Assembly: GCA_019454045.1 (NCBI GenBank) | Contig: SKCR01032788.1 | Location: 21,016 to 85,015, forward strand | Origin: Zanthoxylum bungeanum | Taxonomy: Eukaryota; Streptophyta; Magnoliopsida; Sapindales; Rutaceae | DNA: 64,000 nt | Direction of reading: 5' to 3' | In this document: in pieces, positions 39,320 to 50,653 of the stretch | How positions within the stretch are numbered: the first letter of the stretch is position 1 | Layout: each line of letters starts with the position of its first letter | Translations under genes and position numbers: made by a program | The notes under the pieces: generated by a model | The model's database searches: none | What the model was told of the DNA's origin: nothing | What the model saw: only the letters and a program-made list of their open reading frames with translations

Positions 39320-39642
39320 TGTTGGAGCCAGCAATGCATGCAAAAGTCATGCATAGCAACAACCCACCGAAAGCATGCATGACTTTTGCATGCTGAGTGT
39401 GAATGACAGCTTGTTTGCAAGCTGTGTGTGTGCCAAACCGTGTGGCACTGTTCACGCGGTTTGGGCACTATAAAATGGAGCCTGAAGACCAGTTCTAAGC
39501 ATCCCACAAGTGTGAGAATAGAGAGTAAAGTGGTGTGAGAGTTTTTTTTTTGTAAAGCTTGGCTTTGTAATTCTTTTGTTAGTGATATAAAAGAAGAGTT
39601 TTCTCTCCAATCACCTATATTATTGTGTGTTTAATCACAACA
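39320..39642 (+). repeat. 5' LTR of the copia element
   Basis: This LTR is 323 bp, TGTTGGAGCC to TCACAACA. It has a TATAAAA at 39469-39475, a probable start of transcription. A perfect 19-bp inverted repeat lies near the left end (39336-39354 with 39375-39393). Confidence 0.95.
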
Positions 39643-39644
39643 AG

Positions 39645-39656
39645 TGGTATCAGAGC
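39645..39656 (+). other. Primer-binding site, initiator tRNA-Met
   Basis: TGGTATCAGAGC is an exact match to the canonical plant copia primer site, two bases after the LTR end. Confidence 0.95.
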
Positions 39657-39924
39657 TAAGGTTACTCGGAGGGATCCCGAAACTCGGAAACGAAGTTTCG
39701 GTTTGGAAAGTCGGTTCTGACGAAAGTTGTCGAAAATCGATTTTGAGCATATCATCAGACTTTTCACGGCGAGACGAGCACTGTGGTATTTTCCAGCGAT
39801 CGATCGGAGGTCCAGAGACGACGCACGCACCGCACTCGCCGGTCAGAGAGCAGCTCACTCGCTCCATGCGCAGACACGCGCCCCACTCTCTGCTGAAGGT
39901 TGAAGACGCTGATCTCCAGGAGAG

Positions 39925-42900
39925 ATGGCGACTCTAATAAAGAAAGAGTTGTCACTACCACCACCGAAAAGACCTCCAAAGAATTCCATATTATATATGA
40001 AGAAGATATTGTGAATCTTGCCAGCCACGAGACCAGTTGGGTGATAGATAGTGGCGCCTCTATACACGCCACATCTCGCAGAGACTTCTTTTCATCTTAC
40101 ACACCAGGGGACTACGGTGCTGTAAGGATGGGGAATGACGGATAGTCCAAAGCCGTCGGTATTGGAGACATCTGCCTTGAAACAGACAACGGAACAAGGC
40201 TAGTGTTGAAGGGAGTCAAGCACATCCCAGACATTCGGTTAAACCTGATCTTAACAGGCAAGCTGGATGATGAAGGTTTCTACAGCACCTTTAGTGACGG
40301 ATGCTGGAAGCTCACTAAAGGATCAATGGTCGTGGCACGAGGTAAGAAAGATTCAACTCTGTATTTGATGCATGCTAAGCTTTCAAATAGTAGCATAAAT
40401 ATAGTTAACAGTAATGAGGCAGCCGAGCTATGGCACAAAAAGCTCGGTCACATGAGTCAAACGGGGATGGAGATACTACGCAGGAGGAATGTTCTTCCCG
40501 AATTGAAGAACTCACACTTACGGAAGTGTGAACACTGCATTGCTGGAAAGCAGAACATAGTGTCCTTCCAGAGCTCCCCGCCTCAACGGAAACCGGAGGT
40601 ACTTGACCTCATACATTCAGATGTATGTGGTCCGATGCAGACAAGAACACTTGGTGGGTCACTGTATTTGTGACATTCATTGATGATCATTCAAGGAAGA
40701 TCTGGGCATACACCTTGAAGAGAAAAGATCAAGTGTTGGGAGTGTTCAAGGAGTTTCACGTCCTGGTGGAGAGAGAAATCGACAAGAAACTGAAATGCAT
40801 CAGAACAGATAACGGTGGAGAATACAGAGGTCCGTTTGATCAAGACTGTAAGATGCAAGGAATCCGACATCAAACGACACCTCCGAAGACACCTCAGCTG
40901 AATGGCCTAGCTGAGAGAATGAACAGAACCTTGTGCGAAAGAGTCAGAAGCTTGCTGTCACAAGCCAAGCTGCCGAAGACATTTTGGGGGGAGGCACTCA
41001 ACACGGCAGTACATGTTTTGAACATGTCCCCAGCGGTCGCACTGAAATGTAATGTTCCTAACCAAGCCTGGACATGTAAATAAGTGTCATATGAGCACTT
41101 ACATGTCTTTGGGTGCAAAGCTTATGTACACATCCCAAAGAACGAGAGATCCAAGCTTGATGCAAAGACGCGACAGTGTGTCTTTATTGGCTATGGTCAG
41201 GATGATTTTGGCTACAAACTGTATGATCATGTGGAGAAGAAGATCGTCAGGAGCCGAGATGTTGTCTTTGTTGAAGACCAGACCATAGAAGATATCAAAA
41301 AGGAATTGAAGACAATGCCTCGGCAATATAGAAATATGAATCCAGAACCTCATACACCGGTGCCAGTACGAGTTGAAGATGAGGTTCCCAGACATGAGGG
41401 TACAAGTGATGAAGCTCCCAGAGATGATGATCATGATCAACCACCAGTACCAGAAGTTCCACCAACAGTTCCACAGAGAAGGTCTGACAGAGAGAGGCGA
41501 CATTCAACCAAATACTCTGCATATGAGTATGTGCTGCTTACTGACGGGGGAGAACCTGAGAGCTACCAGGAGGCTGTGGAAACAGATGACAAAGAAAAGT
41601 GAGAGGAAGCCATGCAAGATGAGATGAAATCTTTACATGACAATCACACTTTTGAGTTGGTGAAATTGGCAAGAGGCAAACGGGCTTTGAAGAACAAATG
41701 TGTGTACATGGTGAAGCAACAAGAACACACTTCACAACCCCGGTATAAAGCCAGATTAGTTGTCAAGGGATTCAATCAGAGGAAAGGCATTGACTTCGAT
41801 GAAATCTTCTCTCCAGTTGTGAAGATGTCATCCATCAGAGTGGTACTCAGCTTAGCAGCAAGCCTTGACCTGGAAGTTGAGCAGATGGATGTCAAGACCG
41901 CATTTCTTCACGGAGATCTGGAAGAAGAAATTTACATGGAGCAACCAGAAGGCTTCAGAGTCAGCGGGAAAGATGACTTTGTGTGAAGACTCAGAAAAAG
42001 CCTCTATGGTTTGAAACAGGCACCGAGACAGTGGTACGTGAAGTTCGAGTCAGTTATGGGGGAGCAGAGATACAAGAAGACTACTTCAGACCATTGTGTT
42101 TTCGTTTAGAAGTTTTCTGACGATGACTTTATCATCTTACTGTTATATGTAGATGATATGTTGATAGTTGGCAGGAATCAATCGAGGATTGATAATTTGA
42201 AGCAGCAACTGAGTAAGTCTTTTGAGATGAAAGACTTGGGGCCAGCTAAGCAGATTCTTGGCATCAGGATCGGTCGTGATCGGAAAGCCAAAAGATTATA
42301 CTTGTCACAGGAGGAGTACATCGAGAAGGTACTTCAGAGATTCCAGATGGACAAAGCTAAAGCGGTTAGCACTCCTCTTGCTACCCACTGTAGATTGAGT
42401 ACGCAACAGAGTCCCTCTTCTGAGACAGAGAATGAGGAAATGAAACAGGTTCCATACACCTCAGCAGTGGGAAGTCTTATGTATGCCATGGTGTGCACGA
42501 GGCCAGACTTAGCACACTCAGTTGGATTGGTCAGCCGGTTTATGTCAAACTCAGGACGGGAACACTGGAATGCGATCAAATGGATTATGCGGTATCTTCG
42601 AGGCACATCCAAAATGAGGTTATGTTTTGGAAGCAGTGAACCAGTGTTGATAGGCTACACCGATTCAGATATGGCATGAGATGTGGATACCCGAAAGTCT
42701 ACTTCGGGGTATCTGATTACTCTCTCAGGAGGAGCTGTGGCATGGAAGTCTAGGTTGCAGAGATGTGTTGCACTTTCTACAACAGAGGCATAATTCATTG
42801 CAGTTACAAAAGCTTGCAAAGAATTGTTGTGGATGAAGACATTCGTCCAGGAATTGGGTTTCAAGCAGGAGAAGTACATTTTGTACTGCGATAGCCAGAG

Positions 42901-43117
42901 TGCTATCTATCTCGGTAAAAACTCGACATTCCATTCGAGGTCAAAACATATCGATGTGAGGTATCACTGGATACGAGACGTCCTGAGCTCAAGACTGTTA
43001 GAACTCAGGAAAATTCACACCGACGACAACGGTGCCGATATGTTCACCAAGGTTTTACCGAAGGAGAAGCTTGAAATCTGTTGTGCCATAGCCGGAATGA
43101 CAAAACTCTCTACATAG
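39925..43117 (+). pseudogene. Copia polyprotein (Tnt1-like) with gag deletion and stops
   Basis: Only about 0.3 kb separates the primer site from protease. An ATG at 39925 is followed almost at once by protease-proximal sequence, so most of gag and its zinc knuckle are missing. Domains in order: protease near 40045 (DSGAS), integrase zinc finger 40430-40560 (WHKKLGHM to CEHCIAGK), integrase core 40600-41090 (DNGGEYR). RT follows at 41600-42170 (MDVKTAF, then YVDDM near 42145), and RNase H at 42650-43110 (CDSQSA, HIDVRYH). One frameshift lies near 40660. In-frame stops are at about 40143, 41081, 41600, 41984, 42107, 42677 and 42791. The family resembles the Tnt1/Tork group. Confidence 0.95.
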
Positions 43118-43261
43118 TCAGAGTGGGGAGATTCAGAGAACTACGATTGGCTTGATCCCAACTCAGGGTACGTAGGCAGTCATACAGATGCAGCCAGGGG
43201 AGGATCCTTTGATGATTCGATTTGGATGATTGATGGTCGGCTCAGATTTTAGAAATCTTCA

Positions 43262-43274
43262 CCGATGGGAGATT
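43262..43274 (+). other. Polypurine tract of the copia element
   Basis: CCGATGGGAGATT ends directly at the 3' LTR start TGTTGG. The GGGAGATT form is usual for plant copia elements. Confidence 0.75.
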
Positions 43275-43599
43275 TGTTGGAGCCAGCAATGCATGCAAAA
43301 GTCATGCATAGCAACAAACCCACCGAAAGCATGCATGACTTTTGCATGCTGAGTGTGAATGAAAGCTTGTTTGCAAGCTGTGTGTGTGCCAAACCGCGTG
43401 GCACTGTTCACGCGGTTTGGGCACTATAAAATGGAGTCTGAAGACCAGTTCTAAGCATCCCAGAAGTGTGAGAATAGAGAGTAAAGTGGTGTGATAGTTT
43501 TTTTTTTTGTAAAGCTTGGCTTTGTAATTCTTTTGTTAGTGATATAAAAGAAGAGTTTTCTCTCCAATCACCTCTATTATTGTGTGTTTAATCACAACA
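43275..43599 (+). repeat. 3' LTR of the copia element
   Basis: This LTR is 325 bp, with the same ends and the same 19-bp inverted repeat (43291-43309 with 43331-43349). It ends about 541 bp upstream of the COX6B ATG and in the same orientation, so transcripts starting here would run toward that gene. Confidence 0.95.
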
Positions 43600-43604
43600 G
43601 GTTC

Positions 43605-44140
43605 ATGATCTCTCATTGATGTTTTAGTTCGAATCCATGGAATGTGTTTTTTGTGAGAGCACGAGACAGTTAAATGTTTTATTTACTCCGGGAAAGCCCG
43701 GAAGAGGTAGTTTGACGGTGAGATTTCTAACGATTTCAAATATATATATATATTGTACATGTCTATAGTGTTGAAATAATGTACATCTTTAGTAGCAGTA
43801 AGTGTATGTCTAATAACTAACACTGGGTAAACAACAATATCTTCGAATGTGTGTTCCGTCCTTATTGGAGTAAAAAGGCTTGGGCCACGATGCAACTGCA
43901 GCGTCTCCATTAATTTAGGATTTGAATGTTTTTGAGTATGAGTTGGGGAGGGGTCAAGTCAAATATACCACTCTATCTCGTCATCACACGTGTCTCTCGC
44001 TAAATCAATACATTTTCACCACCACAGTGAAACTGAAACACCGTGTCTCGATTTTTCTAATTCTGTCTTCAGCATCAGCGGGCATCTACTGCTCTTGGCC
44101 GCCTTTTGGTAACACAGCTGAAGAAAGCAGATCCCTATCA
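43605..44140 (+). promoter_or_regulatory. COX6B promoter and leader region
   Basis: It holds a site II-type element, TGGGCC (43881-43886), a class reported in plant nuclear genes for respiratory complexes. An inverted copy (GGCCCA, 44143-44148) overlaps the start of the coding region. A G-box core CACGTG is at 43987-43992. No clear TATA box near the likely start is seen. The copia 3' LTR directly adjoins the region. Confidence 0.5.
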
Positions 44141-46809
44141 ATGGCCCAACCTCAAACCGACAAAACTCCATCTCTAGCCGAGGTACTTTCCCTTTTTCAT
44201 CGTTAAATTTGTTAAGAAGATAATCATTTTTTGTTTCTGTGTTGCTCATTGTGGATCTCTCTCTCTCTCTCTTTTTTCTTTCTTTTTTTTTTTTTTTTTT
44301 TTTTTTGCGATTTGACTTGAACATATCGGCTGACTTAATTTTTATTTTTATTTTTCGTTGGATTTGGATATCTGAATGTATTGGATTGTAGCTTTGACCA
44401 TGATATACCTTTCGTGGAATATTTTTAGTTTTGATGGCATTTGGACGATTCTGATTTTACTCCATTGATTGTAACATATATTAGTGTTTTTTTTTTCGGT
44501 TAACAGTTTAAAACTCTTTCAATGGAGTCGAATCTCAACCTTAAATTGTGGCCATAATTCTCGTGATTTAACTGCTCTGGGTTTGCAGTAGCTAAATTCG
44601 ATGCTTGTAAAAAATTGAGAACAGATATCTGGTAGCTTTTCCTTTGTTGCGTCTTAAAAAACTCGAGGTTAATTTCTAATTATTTTTGCAGAGGAGTAGT
44701 TGAATTTTCAGGTTGAGCTTGATCAATGGAGATGGATTGCTTCTGCTTTCTTGATTTGAAATGTGCAAAAACTACTTAATCCTCCTAATTAGAATTTGTG
44801 CTTGTTGTGGTGATTTTCTTTTATGTTTATGGACAGGATTATTTATTGGAAAAGGAGGCAAAGCAAGATGTGGCTGTGAAACCTGTGGAAGTCAAAGAAG
44901 TTGAGAACCCGGTGACTGCTCCTTCTGTGGAAGTTGCCACTGACAAAGTTGAGGAAACACCTGCTGCAGCTGCGGCTGAAGTAGAAGAAAGCAAAGAAGT
45001 CAATCAAGTCATCCCTGCTCCTGCCGCTGAAGAAAGCACTGAAGCCAGTTCTGATTCTCCCGATGAAAACACTAGTGAAACAGCTCCAGCTGCTGCTAAG
45101 GAGAGCAGTGAAACTCCTGAAGAGGAAAACTCAGGTGATCAGGAAGCCTCAGAAGAGACACCAGAAATAAAGGTTAGTGAAATCTAATTATACTGCCTTA
45201 TCAATGGCCTGCTGTCATAGCTTTTTTTTTTTTTTTACCTTTGTGTTCTTTCTGTTGACTAATGTATTATGATTCCCTATTTGTTATATAGCTGGAGACT
45301 GCACCAGCAGATTTCCGTTTTCCAACCACAAATCAAACAAGGCACTGCTTCACCCGTTATATTGAGTTTCATCGGTGTGTCATCATGTTCTATTTTAATC
45401 GACTGTGAAGCTTTGTCTGATTATCTGCAAACCAGATTTTTTTTAATGGTGTATTATTGATTATTTTGATATTTCCAGGTGCGTAGCTGCTAAGGGGGAA
45501 GGTGCTACGGAGTGTGATAAGTTTGCGAAATATTACCGTGCTCTTTGCCCTGGTGAATGGGTATGTATTACCAAAACTTGTCATTCCCTAAGAACTTATA
45601 TGTTTGCCTTCTGATCTCCAATCAATGTTAGTATCTTTTAGACCAATCAAATGTTGGGAGAAGTTTTCACTTTTGTTATGTTCAATGCTCGTACATGAAA
45701 TTGCCTAATGTAAAAGCTTCTGGCATCCGTATTATATAATAGGGATGTTTCCTGTCCTGGCTTGGCTGATAAATTTGCTAATAATTTTTAAATATTAGTG
45801 CTGGTTGAAGGTGTGGTACGGAGGGGATGCCAAAATCTAATTAAGACATGCAGCGCTATGAATAGGCATAGCCTCATAGGGTAGGCGGAGTTGTGGAGGA
45901 GAGAAAATAGGATAATTGCTGCCCGTTCAAATCTCTAGTCTTTTCCTTACTGCTGCACATTCAGTTTCCAAAAGATAGATATAGGATTTCTAAATGACAT
46001 TGAAGAAAAGATATGCTAATGTTTCTAGTTAATGACTTGATAAAACATTATTTATATGGTGAGCAGAAGTATCCATAGAAAAAGGGGTTTAATCGGTTAA
46101 TTTATCATGTATATTCCCCCTCTGAAACATTTAGAGAAACAGAAAAGAAGGGCATGTCTAAGATGACTTGTGAGAGTGCATGTTTTAGGGTAATTGGAAC
46201 TGATTTTTGTTCATTTTTTGAAACATATATTTCCATATGCTAGTAGAAAATTTCTTTTCCTTTTGACCCTTTACATTTTAGGCCGAATTGAACATCTGTA
46301 TTTTACATACATTTTCTAATCAGCTTTTGGTATAACATTGTTTTAATGCCTTTTCTACTAACTGTTTCCAGAAATGTGCCTCTTCGTCCAAGGCATATTC
46401 TCTTAATGCTTTTCCTAGCCCTCTGTTTTCAAGAAATTGTGGTCATTTTGTTTAGCCTAGCCAATTCTTCAAAAGTTTGATTTGCCCGCATCTAAAGTGG
46501 AGTACAGATACTGATGTCATTGCATATTACAACTGGTATAGACAAATAGGTGCAAATTACTATTCCGATCACGAGATAATATCAAAACTTTTTTTGCCCC
46601 CACTTAAAATGGTATGCTGTAATCTTAAATTTAAATTTTTCCTCAGATTGTAACTATGACTTCACAGGTTGGATTTGCTGCTATTTTGTTTTATGATATT
46701 TTATTATCTTTTGCTGACTTTCTTATGTGAAACTTTTATATTGTGTGTTTTACAGATAGACAAATGGAACGAGCAAAGAGAAAATGGCACTTTTCCAGGT
46801 CCTCTATAG
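44141..46809 (+). CDS. COX6B: Cytochrome c oxidase subunit 6b, 5 exons
   Basis: Exons by hand: 44141-44182, 44837-45172, 45292-45374, 45479-45560, 46756-46809. They join in frame to 597 nt, 198 aa plus TAG, and all introns are GT-AG. The C-terminal 70 residues are the conserved subunit: TAPADFRFPTTNQTRHC, then the twin Cys pairs Cys145-Cys155 (CX9C) and Cys166-Cys177 (CX10C), ending NGTFPGPL. This protein sits on the intermembrane-space face of complex IV. It needs no cleaved presequence and is folded through its disulfides. The first 126 residues form a Glu/Ala/Val-rich acidic, probably disordered extension. This extension is characteristic of the long plant COX6b-1 form and is not found in animals. 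Exon 2 encodes almost all of it. The gene appears intact. Confidence 0.95.
44272..44306. repeat. Poly(T) run in COX6B intron 1
   Basis: A CT repeat (44256-44271) merges into about 30 T residues. The opposite-strand open frame across it is a low-complexity artefact. Confidence 0.9.
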
Positions 46810-47695
46810 GTGGTGCCATTTTTATAAACGTTGATGTGGTTCGCAGGGATTTTTACGACAAATTAAAGTTGCTACTTAGAATCTGACACAAATTTCTTGA
46901 TTGAGAAGTGATTTCTCAGGGATATTTTCCTAAAATCGACGAGTTAATAATTTTTTTTTTTGATTTGTCTAGTAATGGTTTTGCAAGTCTTAAACATTAA
47001 GAACATACTCATAATACAGGATTATTGCTTATCATCTCTTAATATGAAGTTTTTCCTGCCAACTGTATCTGCAGTGGCGTGCTGTGTAATGCTTATAAGA
47101 TTTACTGAAATGGAACCCAGCTGAATCTGCACCATTTTGTGTCAGGTAATAAAGATGTTCTCATTTTTGGCTGTGGAGTTTGTTTAGCCTCTAATAAAGA
47201 GTTTGCTTTATAGTTTATAGGGAATATATTCATGTGATATTGTGATATTAGTGTTATTCTCCTCTTGCATTGTGGCAATTGTTTATCAAGCAATTCTAAT
47301 AAATGAGACGTGACATGAAATGATAAATTAAAGGTGTAACAAAAGAATTGAATGAAACATAAAATTAATTACTAAAAGGGGATATATTATTTAGTACATC
47401 AAGGAGAGGCCTATTAAAATATAAATTTTATTTTGTTCACTAAAATATAAAATGACATAAATATACATAGCAGAATAATGTAGTTATAGGTTTGTCACTT
47501 GAAATAAATTGAAAATTAGCTCGTTCTGACCCTATACAGAAATATTCAAACTTATTATATCTAAGACACGTCAAATGTAGAGTTTCTATGGTTAAGTCCA
47601 AACAGCCTAAGTCTAATCAAATGCCACAATGAAAATCAATGCAATAATAAAGCGTGAAAAGTAAATAAGTAATCAACACAATCAACATCAAAATT
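46810..47695 (+). other. COX6B 3' region and spacer
   Basis: The first 3' flank runs to AATAAA signals at 47148-47153 and 47193-47198. AT-rich spacer follows. No further gene is seen. Confidence 0.6.
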
Positions 47696-48381
47696 TGTTG
47701 ACGAAGTGGAAAATTATTGACAGAGAAAAATCACTTTGGTTATAGGCTACCACTCGAATCCACTATATAGAGAAAATTTATAGTGATGGTTAGATAACCT
47801 ATGGCAACAACTTTGCCGACTCAAGTACTTTTATCGTAATAACCCGAAGAACTCATCGAGCCTGCACCAACCACCTTCTTCAGAACCTCTAGAAGGTAAT
47901 TTCTCAAGGTAATTTCTCAAGAAGGAGGAAACAAAAGATATGAAGGCTCTGAATATTATGTTTCCAACACTGGGTACCTTGTCTTGAAAAGCCTTAAAAA
48001 TTCGTCCAAAATAACCAAATCCTGCAATCTCGTTCGATTGCCCATCGCAAGCGTGACAAACGCGCAATGTTCCGCGAATGCGTTTGAATGGCCTGACTAA
48101 CGCACAACAAACTTGAGCTCTTTAGAAGATTTCGTTCGCATGGGATAAAGAATGTGAAATGCACGAGACGCCTCTGCCCAATTTCGTTTGAACGTGAGTA
48201 CGAACGTGACACTAACAAACGTCGTTTGAACGTAAAAACAAACGAAACACAAATTAGCTTCTGATATCTTCATGCAAAGTCTTCCAAATAATTGTCTAAT
48301 TGCTCCGAGATCTTCAAGACTCATTACAACTCAATTGAACTTATTTTGTTACGGAAGTTTCCCACACACATACACCCAACA
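47696..48381 (-). mobile_element. Solo LTR with AAATT duplication
   Basis: On the - strand it begins TGTTGGGTGTATGTG and ends TTCGTCAACA, 686 bp. The flanks are AAATT at 47691-47695 and at 48382-48386, a perfect 5-bp target site duplication. It includes repeated CGTTTGAACG/CGTTCGAACG-like words (48180-48240) and a 13-bp duplicated TAATTTCTCAAGG near 47898-47925. No internal retroelement sequence adjoins it. Open frames on the - strand (60-80 codons) have no family motif. Confidence 0.8.
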
Positions 48382-48635
48382 AAATTCCCTTTTAGCGTTC
48401 GGCGACAAAACCACATAATACAAAGACTATGGTAACATATGCAAAAATAAAATAGTCAACTGTCAACCATCAAAAAGAGACTTATTGAATCCCATGTCTT
48501 CTTGAAATCAATGAAGACATAGTCGATGATGACGATGAAGACGTAATGTTATTGCAAATAATCTGCTCACCTGAAATAACCACAAACAATAATATACCCG
48601 TCAAAAGAAAAGGGAATATAAAGAGCAGATATAAT
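48382..48635. other. Spacer between the solo LTR and the next element
   Basis: No gene is recognised. A GATGATGACGATGAAGACG stretch lies near 48522-48542. Confidence 0.6.
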
Positions 48636-50638
48636 TGTTGGACAGTTATGACCCATATCATCACTATTTCTACAGATCATGGTGTTGTTGTACAAATTAA
48701 CTATGTGACAAAGGAAATTGCTCTTTTATCATTTGTAATTAGATTACCAAGATGTATAAATGATCGAAGGTCCATATGATTAGTTCCGGATTGATAAGAT
48801 ATGAGACAGTATCAATGCATGAAGGTTTAATCATTAAATATCCCTAGTCGTAGTATTATCGAGACTGGACATCGATAATGCGGAATATATTAGTATTGCA
48901 CTTGTGCGTGTTATGGGAGCATAACGACATAGTTCTCATATATTTGGGTATAGGATACTCATGCAAGTGTAATAGGAGGTTGTGTTTACCGATGGTACGG
49001 GAAACAGCTTCGCTCTGGATAGACCCCTCAGAATTCCATTGGTAGTATGACTATGTGTCTATGGAAGTTTGAATCAGGGTAGGTGTATTTGGTCTTAACC
49101 TGATACTTGCACCGCTAATACTTGCGACAATCAATATACTTTGGTTTAGGTCGTCCAGGGCTTTAACAGGTTATGTGTACGCCTCTTCTGGGTATATTGA
49201 GAATCGTAGTGTATTGGGTGTGATGTCGAGATGGAAGTATCACTCCAGTCATAGTGGAGATGATGATCACGTAGGATACGGAACTGGTTCTCTTATGTAC
49301 TGCAGTCATCGGGATAATATGACTAGGTCATGATTATCCGATTATAGAGACTAGTTACCAGAGATCCGATATGTGCTTCGTACGGGGCAGACACATTTCC
49401 AGCCCCAGGCCTTGCACGTGACATCCGATGTTGGATCGAAATACGCAATACTACGTATACTACTCCTGATATAGATCACATATTCCAGTAAGAATATTTC
49501 TGGAGAATTGGGTAGGCACGGTGCTTTTCTAGAAGCCAACCATGTCTTGTAAATCGGTAAAAATGTAGTACTAGGTACGTACGTGTTCAAATAGTCCGAC
49601 GACCAGATTTACTGCCAACATATCCGGGGATCTCATGGGTCGCTTCCCGAAGATTCACCGATGACGTATGACTCGCACTTTATTAATCTGGTATTAATTA
49701 TAAGAGAGAAAATTAATCTGGGATTAATTACGGAGATATTTTATCTGGGATAAAATATTAATTAAAGAGAGAGAACGATTAATTTGGGATTAATCGATAA
49801 AATAATATATTCGATATATTATACGAAATTGGATTTCGACGCGGAATTAAAATTAGATTTTAATTCGGGCAAACGAGTTAATTTAGAATTAATTCGCTAG
49901 CGACGTGAATAGTAATTTTGCTAGACACATTATTTAATTGAATTTGATTTAATTACGTCGCAATGGAAAATTCGTTAATTTGGAATTAGCGAACCCGAGC
50001 CCGAGACTGTTTGCGGGCTCACTCGCATTTGGAATCGAGTGGGGCCCACAAGTCGCATCAAGTCACATCACTAGTCATTCATTCACCTTTAAGGTGATAG
50101 AAGTTGGTGTAGGAATTGATGGTGGCTTATTTTACACTCCAAATGTGTAAGAATTAAATGGAAAATGCCATATACCTTTTTAGAATTTGGTATATCATTT
50201 TTTACTTTGATTTTGGAAATTAATTAACACACAACTTCTCTCTTTCTCTTCTTTTCTCTCACGCCCAATGGGCATTATTTCTTCTTTCTTTTTCTGGTTT
50301 TGCCGTGAGCAAGGAGAAGCAAATAGGTGATTTTTATGGCAAAAATTACCAAGTGCTAGCACACTTCTGGAGTCTTACGAATGTGATAGGGAAACCCACC
50401 CGTGGGCATGGAATACACATCAAAAGCTTGGAGCTTGGAGGACCACCATGGCCGAAAATTTTGGAGCAAAATTGGAGCAAAAGCCGAGAGCCACATGGAT
50501 GAAAAACTTAAGGTTTTGTTGTTCCTCGCATCGCCATAACCGATCGTTGTAAGTATGTTTCCGCCATATTTATTTTGAGTATTCACACATGATTTCATTG
50601 ATTGAAAATGATCATTGGGACTTAATAGAAACCCAACA
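48636..50638 (+). repeat. 5' LTR of an old copia element
   Basis: This LTR is 2003 bp, TGTTGGACAGTTATGACCC to GAAACCCAACA. It is the full-length reference for the solo LTRs at 18242-20173 and 25546-27588. Two or three decayed copies of the AATTAATCTGGGATTAATT palindrome lie at 49682-49796. Confidence 0.9.
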
Positions 50639-50639
50639 A

Positions 50640-50653
50640 TGGTATCTTGAGCC
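50640..50653 (+). other. Primer-binding site, tRNA-Met-like
   Basis: TGGTATCTTGAGCC lies one base after the LTR end. It matches the canonical site at the first seven bases and at GAGCC, with a small change between. Confidence 0.75.

Larger units (their letters stand above)
39320..43599 (+). mobile_element. Full-length but defective Ty1/copia element
   Basis: All structural parts are present. The 5' LTR is 39320-39642, the primer-binding site 39645-39656, the pol 39950-43117, the purine-rich tract 43262-43274 and the 3' LTR 43275-43599. It has a perfect 5-bp target site duplication, GGTTC (39315-39319 and 43600-43604). By eye the LTRs differ at about six bases plus two small indels in about 325 bp. 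The element is therefore relatively young among those in this window. Most of gag is deleted and pol carries stops, so it cannot move on its own. Confidence 0.95.
39285..43765 (+). mobile_element. Possible tRNA-derived SINE split by the copia element
   Basis: Joining the flanks of the copia element at its duplicated GGTTC gives an A-box-like TAGCGTGGTTTGATGGTG (39294-39311). A B-box-like AGTTCGAATCC follows at 43628-43638, about 38 nt later in the joined sequence. This spacing fits an RNA polymerase III promoter. The T-arm does not pair well, so it is not an intact tRNA. A TA run near 43740-43753 could mark the 3' end. Limits are approximate. Confidence 0.4.

Noticed and set aside
39294..43638. 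An intact tRNA gene interrupted by the copia element
   Set aside because: The A- and B-box-like words are present, but the T-arm and acceptor do not pair. A SINE-type remnant fits better.
44016..44324. A Lys-rich 102-codon frame on the - strand
   Set aside because: It is the complement of the poly(T)/CT tract in COX6B intron 1 and of exon 1.
44798..45187. A separate acidic 129-aa protein
   Set aside because: It is COX6B exon 2 with intron sequence at each end. The splice sites at 44837 and 45172 join it in frame to the CHCH part.
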